A DNA stretch of 64,000 nt from Bradyrhizobium forestalis (GTDB lineage: Bacteria; Pseudomonadota; Alphaproteobacteria; Rhizobiales; Xanthobacteraceae). The DNA is taken from NCBI RefSeq assembly GCF_002795245.1, contig NZ_PGVG01000026.1, forward strand, positions 1 through 64,000. The letters run 5' to 3'. A program made the translations under genes and the position numbers. The notes under the pieces are model-generated. The model was not told where the DNA came from. It ran no database searches and saw nothing but the letters and a program-made list of their open reading frames with translations. This document shows, one piece after another, positions 53,233 through 64,000 of the stretch (its first letter is position 1; each line of letters begins with the position of its first letter).

Positions 53233-55287
53233 CTAGTCCTCGTCCTCGACCTTGTCGAAGAAGGAATAGCGCAAGGAGTCCGCGTCCGCGTACCACTGCC
53301 CCGGCCCCTTATTGGCGGCGAGCGTCGCCTCCCAGAGCGCATCGGTACAATCCTTGCGGTGCATCGACAGGTCGAAACCGTTACCGAAGAACAGTTCGGA
53401 CCATTCCCACCAGGTGCCGAGCTTCTTGACCCCACGCAGGAGGTCGTAGCGGTCGACCAATGCCGGCGCCATGTCCGAGGTGATCGAGCCGAACACGAGG
53501 CCGGTCTCGACCACGCGGTTGAGCTCGCGGATCGCGCGGACCACCTGCTTCGGGGAAACGTGGCAGAGGCTGGTCTCGAACACGAAGTCGAACGTGCCGT
53601 CCTTGAACGGCATGTCGGTGATTGATCCGAGCTTGTTGTACTTCTTCAGCGCTTTCGGTGTTTTGGCATGGATGGCGCGGTTGCTCTCGATTCCCCATGC
53701 ATCGATACCGCGATCGCGCAGCGCGCCGATCAGTTCGCCGCTGGCAGAGCCCGCAACCAGCAGCTTGGCGCCCGCAGCCTTGCCCCAGACGATGCCGATC
53801 AGCTTGGTGAGGTAATCGGGATCGGTGAAGTGCCGCCACGCTTCATGATAGGGACCGAGGCCGCGATAATTCTCGAAATAATCGCGATCGATCTTGTCCG
53901 AGAGCGGCTTGTCCTCCTGCGCGCGTTCGCGGCGCAGGCGCATCATCTCGGTGAGGATGATGTCGGTCGCCGCGTCCGAGGAGTCGAGCAGGCCGTTCAA
54001 CGTCGAATCGAACAGATAGTCGCCGACCACCACGATGCCGGGATGCTCCTTCGGCTCGGGCCGGTGATTGGTCATGACGTCGCGTACCGGCAGGCTACCC
54101 GGCAGCGCGTTCACCGACGACAGCCAGCGGTGGATCTTGCCTTCCACGAAATGCAAACGCGCATCGCCGAGAGAAGCCGGCAGCGATTTCAGAGCGGCAT
54201 CGATCAGCTCCTGGTCCGACAGATTGGCAAAAGCCAGCGCGTCGGAGCCGGGAATGAGCCAGTTCAAAACGCCATGCCTGCCGACGTCGTGGCGCGCGCC
54301 CTCGTTGTAGACGCAGCAGCCGCCGAAGGCCTCCGACATGAACCAGGCGCCCGGAATCTTCTCGCCCCAGAACGGCTCGTCGAACAGGATCGAGACGCGC
54401 AGATAGTGCGCGGGGCGGTCGAAATAGGCAACGTGCTTGACCATCGACTTGCGCAGCTGCTCGCCCTCCCAACCGAGGGTAGCGAGCCAGGAATGCGGCA
54501 AGCAGACCAGCACGAGGTCGAAGTCGCGGGTCTCCGGTCCCTTGCCGTTCATCATCTTGAGCTGATAACGGCCCGTCGGCGCCTTGCCGACGGTGAGCAC
54601 GCGGTGATTGAGCTGGATGTCGGCATTGACCTCCGACTGCAGGCATTCGATCAGCTGCTCGTTGCCGTTCTGGATGGAATAGAGGCCGATATAGCCGTCG
54701 ACGTCCATCAGATAGTTCTTGAGCGCGTTGAGACCGTTGGTGTTGTGGCTCTCGGTCGCGATGTCGGAGCGCGCCATCACCTTGAAGAAACGCTTTGCCG
54801 TCTCGTCCTCGACCTCCTCGTCGAGCACCTGCTCGGCGGTCTTGTAGGCCCAGGGATTCTCGTTGTCGTGCGCGCCAACGCCCTCGTAATATTCGATCGG
54901 CGACATCACCTCGGTGCAGCGCTTGCGGAACGCCTCGATCGCGGCCGCGGTCTTGGCGCCGTATTTGCGGCGCATGCCCGGCACGTCATTGAGGAGCTCG
55001 CCGCCGAAATGCACCTGCTCGGCGTCCATCGGAATGGTCTGGAGGCCGAAATGCTGGATCAGCTCGCGCAGCGGATCGGGGCCGGTCATCGAGTAATCGT
55101 AGATCTCGGCAACGCCGGCCTCGTACATCGCGGGCGCCGAATCGAATTTACGCGTGACGATCTTGCCGCCGAGCCGGTCGGAGGCCTCGTAGATGGTGAC
55201 GCGGCAGAGATCGCCGAGCTTGCGCTTCAGATACCAAGCGCTCATCAGCCCGCCGGGGCCGCCGCCTACGATTGCGAGATCAAGCAT
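53233..55287 (-). CDS. Flavin amine-oxidase-like protein fused to a SAM methyltransferase
   Basis: 684-aa two-domain protein. Residues 1 to about 450 are an FAD-dependent amine-oxidase/protoporphyrinogen-oxidase-type domain: LAIVGGGPGGLMSAWYL, VTIYEASDRLGGKIV, and the closing IVVVGDYLFDSTLNGLLDS. Residues about 465-684 are a class I methyltransferase: motif I KLLVAGSASGELIGAL, post-I WGIESNRAIHA, MPFKDGTFDFVFETS, then a family-specific end. No signal peptide. Substrate unknown; such a pair of activities suggests tailoring of a small molecule or lipid. The ATG at 55287 is chosen because the FAD motif starts immediately after. Confidence 0.85.
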   Translation of the reverse strand: MLDLAIVGGGPGGLMSAWYLKRKLGDLCRVTIYEASDRLGGKIVTRKFDSAPAMYEAGVAEIYDYSMTGPDPLRELIQHFGLQTIPMDAEQVHFGGELLNDVPGMRRKYGAKTAAAIEAFRKRCTEVMSPIEYYEGVGAHDNENPWAYKTAEQVLDEEVEDETAKRFFKVMARSDIATESHNTNGLNALKNYLMDVDGYIGLYSIQNGNEQLIECLQSEVNADIQLNHRVLTVGKAPTGRYQLKMMNGKGPETRDFDLVLVCLPHSWLATLGWEGEQLRKSMVKHVAYFDRPAHYLRVSILFDEPFWGEKIPGAWFMSEAFGGCCVYNEGARHDVGRHGVLNWLIPGSDALAFANLSDQELIDAALKSLPASLGDARLHFVEGKIHRWLSSVNALPGSLPVRDVMTNHRPEPKEHPGIVVVGDYLFDSTLNGLLDSSDAATDIILTEMMRLRRERAQEDKPLSDKIDRDYFENYRGLGPYHEAWRHFTDPDYLTKLIGIVWGKAAGAKLLVAGSASGELIGALRDRGIDAWGIESNRAIHAKTPKALKKYNKLGSITDMPFKDGTFDFVFETSLCHVSPKQVVRAIRELNRVVETGLVFGSITSDMAPALVDRYDLLRGVKKLGTWWEWSELFFGNGFDLSMHRKDCTDALWEATLAANKGPGQWYADADSLRYSFFDKVEDED

Positions 55288-55422
55288 GAGAGTCCCGTGG
55301 TCTTCCGGCCCTGCCCCCTTCACGGGACCACCGGTCTAAGCTCTCCTAGCAGAAGCGCTTTTGCGACTGAAGGAAAGATGAACAAACGTTGATCCTGCAT
55401 CGCAACAAGCAAAGAAAGCAGC

Positions 55423-55452
55423 AAAAAGGCCGGCAAAAGCCGGCCTTTTCAT
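55423..55452 (-). terminator. Terminator of the rpoBC operon
   Basis: AAAAAGGCCGGC (55424-55435) pairs with GCCGGCCTTTT (55439-55449) around AAAA. On the minus strand the stem is followed by TTTTTGCTGC. It lies about 30 nt after the rpoC stop, so the downstream fusion gene needs its own promoter. Confidence 0.9.
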
Positions 55453-55480
55453 TGTCCTCGGTATTCCTACGGATGAACGA

Positions 55481-59677
<4,197 letters not shown>

Positions 59678-59806
59678 CGTGTTCTCCTCGCGTGCCGGTC
59701 GCCTCCGGCCGCAAATTCGAAAATCACTCAAGCGGGGCGCCCTGCCCTCAAGGCCTCGGGAGGGGCGCCAATGCCCGGCTGTGAAGGCCGGGCATGAAAG
59801 GTCGAA
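59678..59806 (-). other. rpoB-rpoC spacer with two hairpins
   Basis: ATGCCCGGC/GCCGGGCAT (59771-59794) is a perfect 9-bp stem; a second GC-rich stem (GGGGCGCC...GGCGCCCC type) lies at about 59731-59769. Neither is followed by a T run, so they are more likely RNA processing or stability elements than terminators. Confidence 0.45.
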
Positions 59807-63931
<4,125 letters not shown>

Positions 63932-64000
63932 CGTGGCCTCTCATTTTCGTCGCCCGCTCTGGGCGCGCCGTCCGGAACGCGGCTGCCACCGCTTTCCGGG

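Noticed and set aside
59771..59794. Hairpin between rpoB and rpoC as a terminator
   Set aside because: No T run follows, and rpoC must be co-transcribed with rpoB.

Overview
The window looks like chromosomal DNA of a Bradyrhizobium-type alphaproteobacterium (Nitrobacteraceae). The reasons are strongly G/C-biased third codon positions, ATP12 and short-form (LID-less) adenylate kinase genes, a small secreted GCG/CRP-type protein, many small secreted proteins, and dispersed palindromic intergenic repeats of the sort common in this genus. The genus call is recognition from memory, not a database result. I see no rRNA, tRNA, CRISPR array, transposase or integrase.

Layout. (1) 1-18.8 kb is ordinary accessory and housekeeping sequence: two alpha/beta hydrolases, a GST, a VOC protein, a secreted PIMT-like protein, an adenosine-specific kinase family protein, the acyl-CoA carboxylase beta subunit (pccB), a class D beta-lactamase, a FliK-like/FlhB-C-domain pair, ATP12, an RluA-type pseudouridine synthase with a HigA antitoxin, rarA and a Do-type protease. 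It also holds gene debris and a low-GC patch near 6.1-6.6 kb. (2) 19-29.8 kb holds a porin, a three-gene RND efflux operon (permease, adaptor, NodT-type outer-membrane factor), a quinone-reductase-like MDR enzyme, a truncated DUF1330 gene and an SDR oxidoreductase behind two striking palindromes. This block seems to separate rplQ from the Do protease, which I recall as neighbours in relatives. (3) 29.9-50.2 kb, minus strand, is the fused str/S10/spc/alpha ribosomal supercluster from rpsL to rplQ. (4) 51.1-55.3 kb carries an ABC exporter and a flavin amine-oxidase/methyltransferase fusion, between rpoC and rpsL. (5) 55.5-63.9 kb is rpoC and rpoB, minus strand.

The most unusual content sits inside the translation/transcription block. 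A second, divergent SecY gene lies 2 nt downstream of secY and overlaps adk by 4 nt. It keeps the SecY fold signatures, but its plug segment is shortened, the conserved loop arginine (E. coli R357 position) is replaced by Ala, and the conserved C-terminal tail is missing. A terminator-like hairpin and promoter-like sites bracket secY-secY2-adk, so these three genes may form their own transcription unit. The Adk encoded there carries a histone-H1-like Lys/Ala tail of about 90 residues. Between rpoC and rpsL, the exporter with acidic tails at both ends and the bifunctional oxidase-methyltransferase form a pair of unknown purpose.
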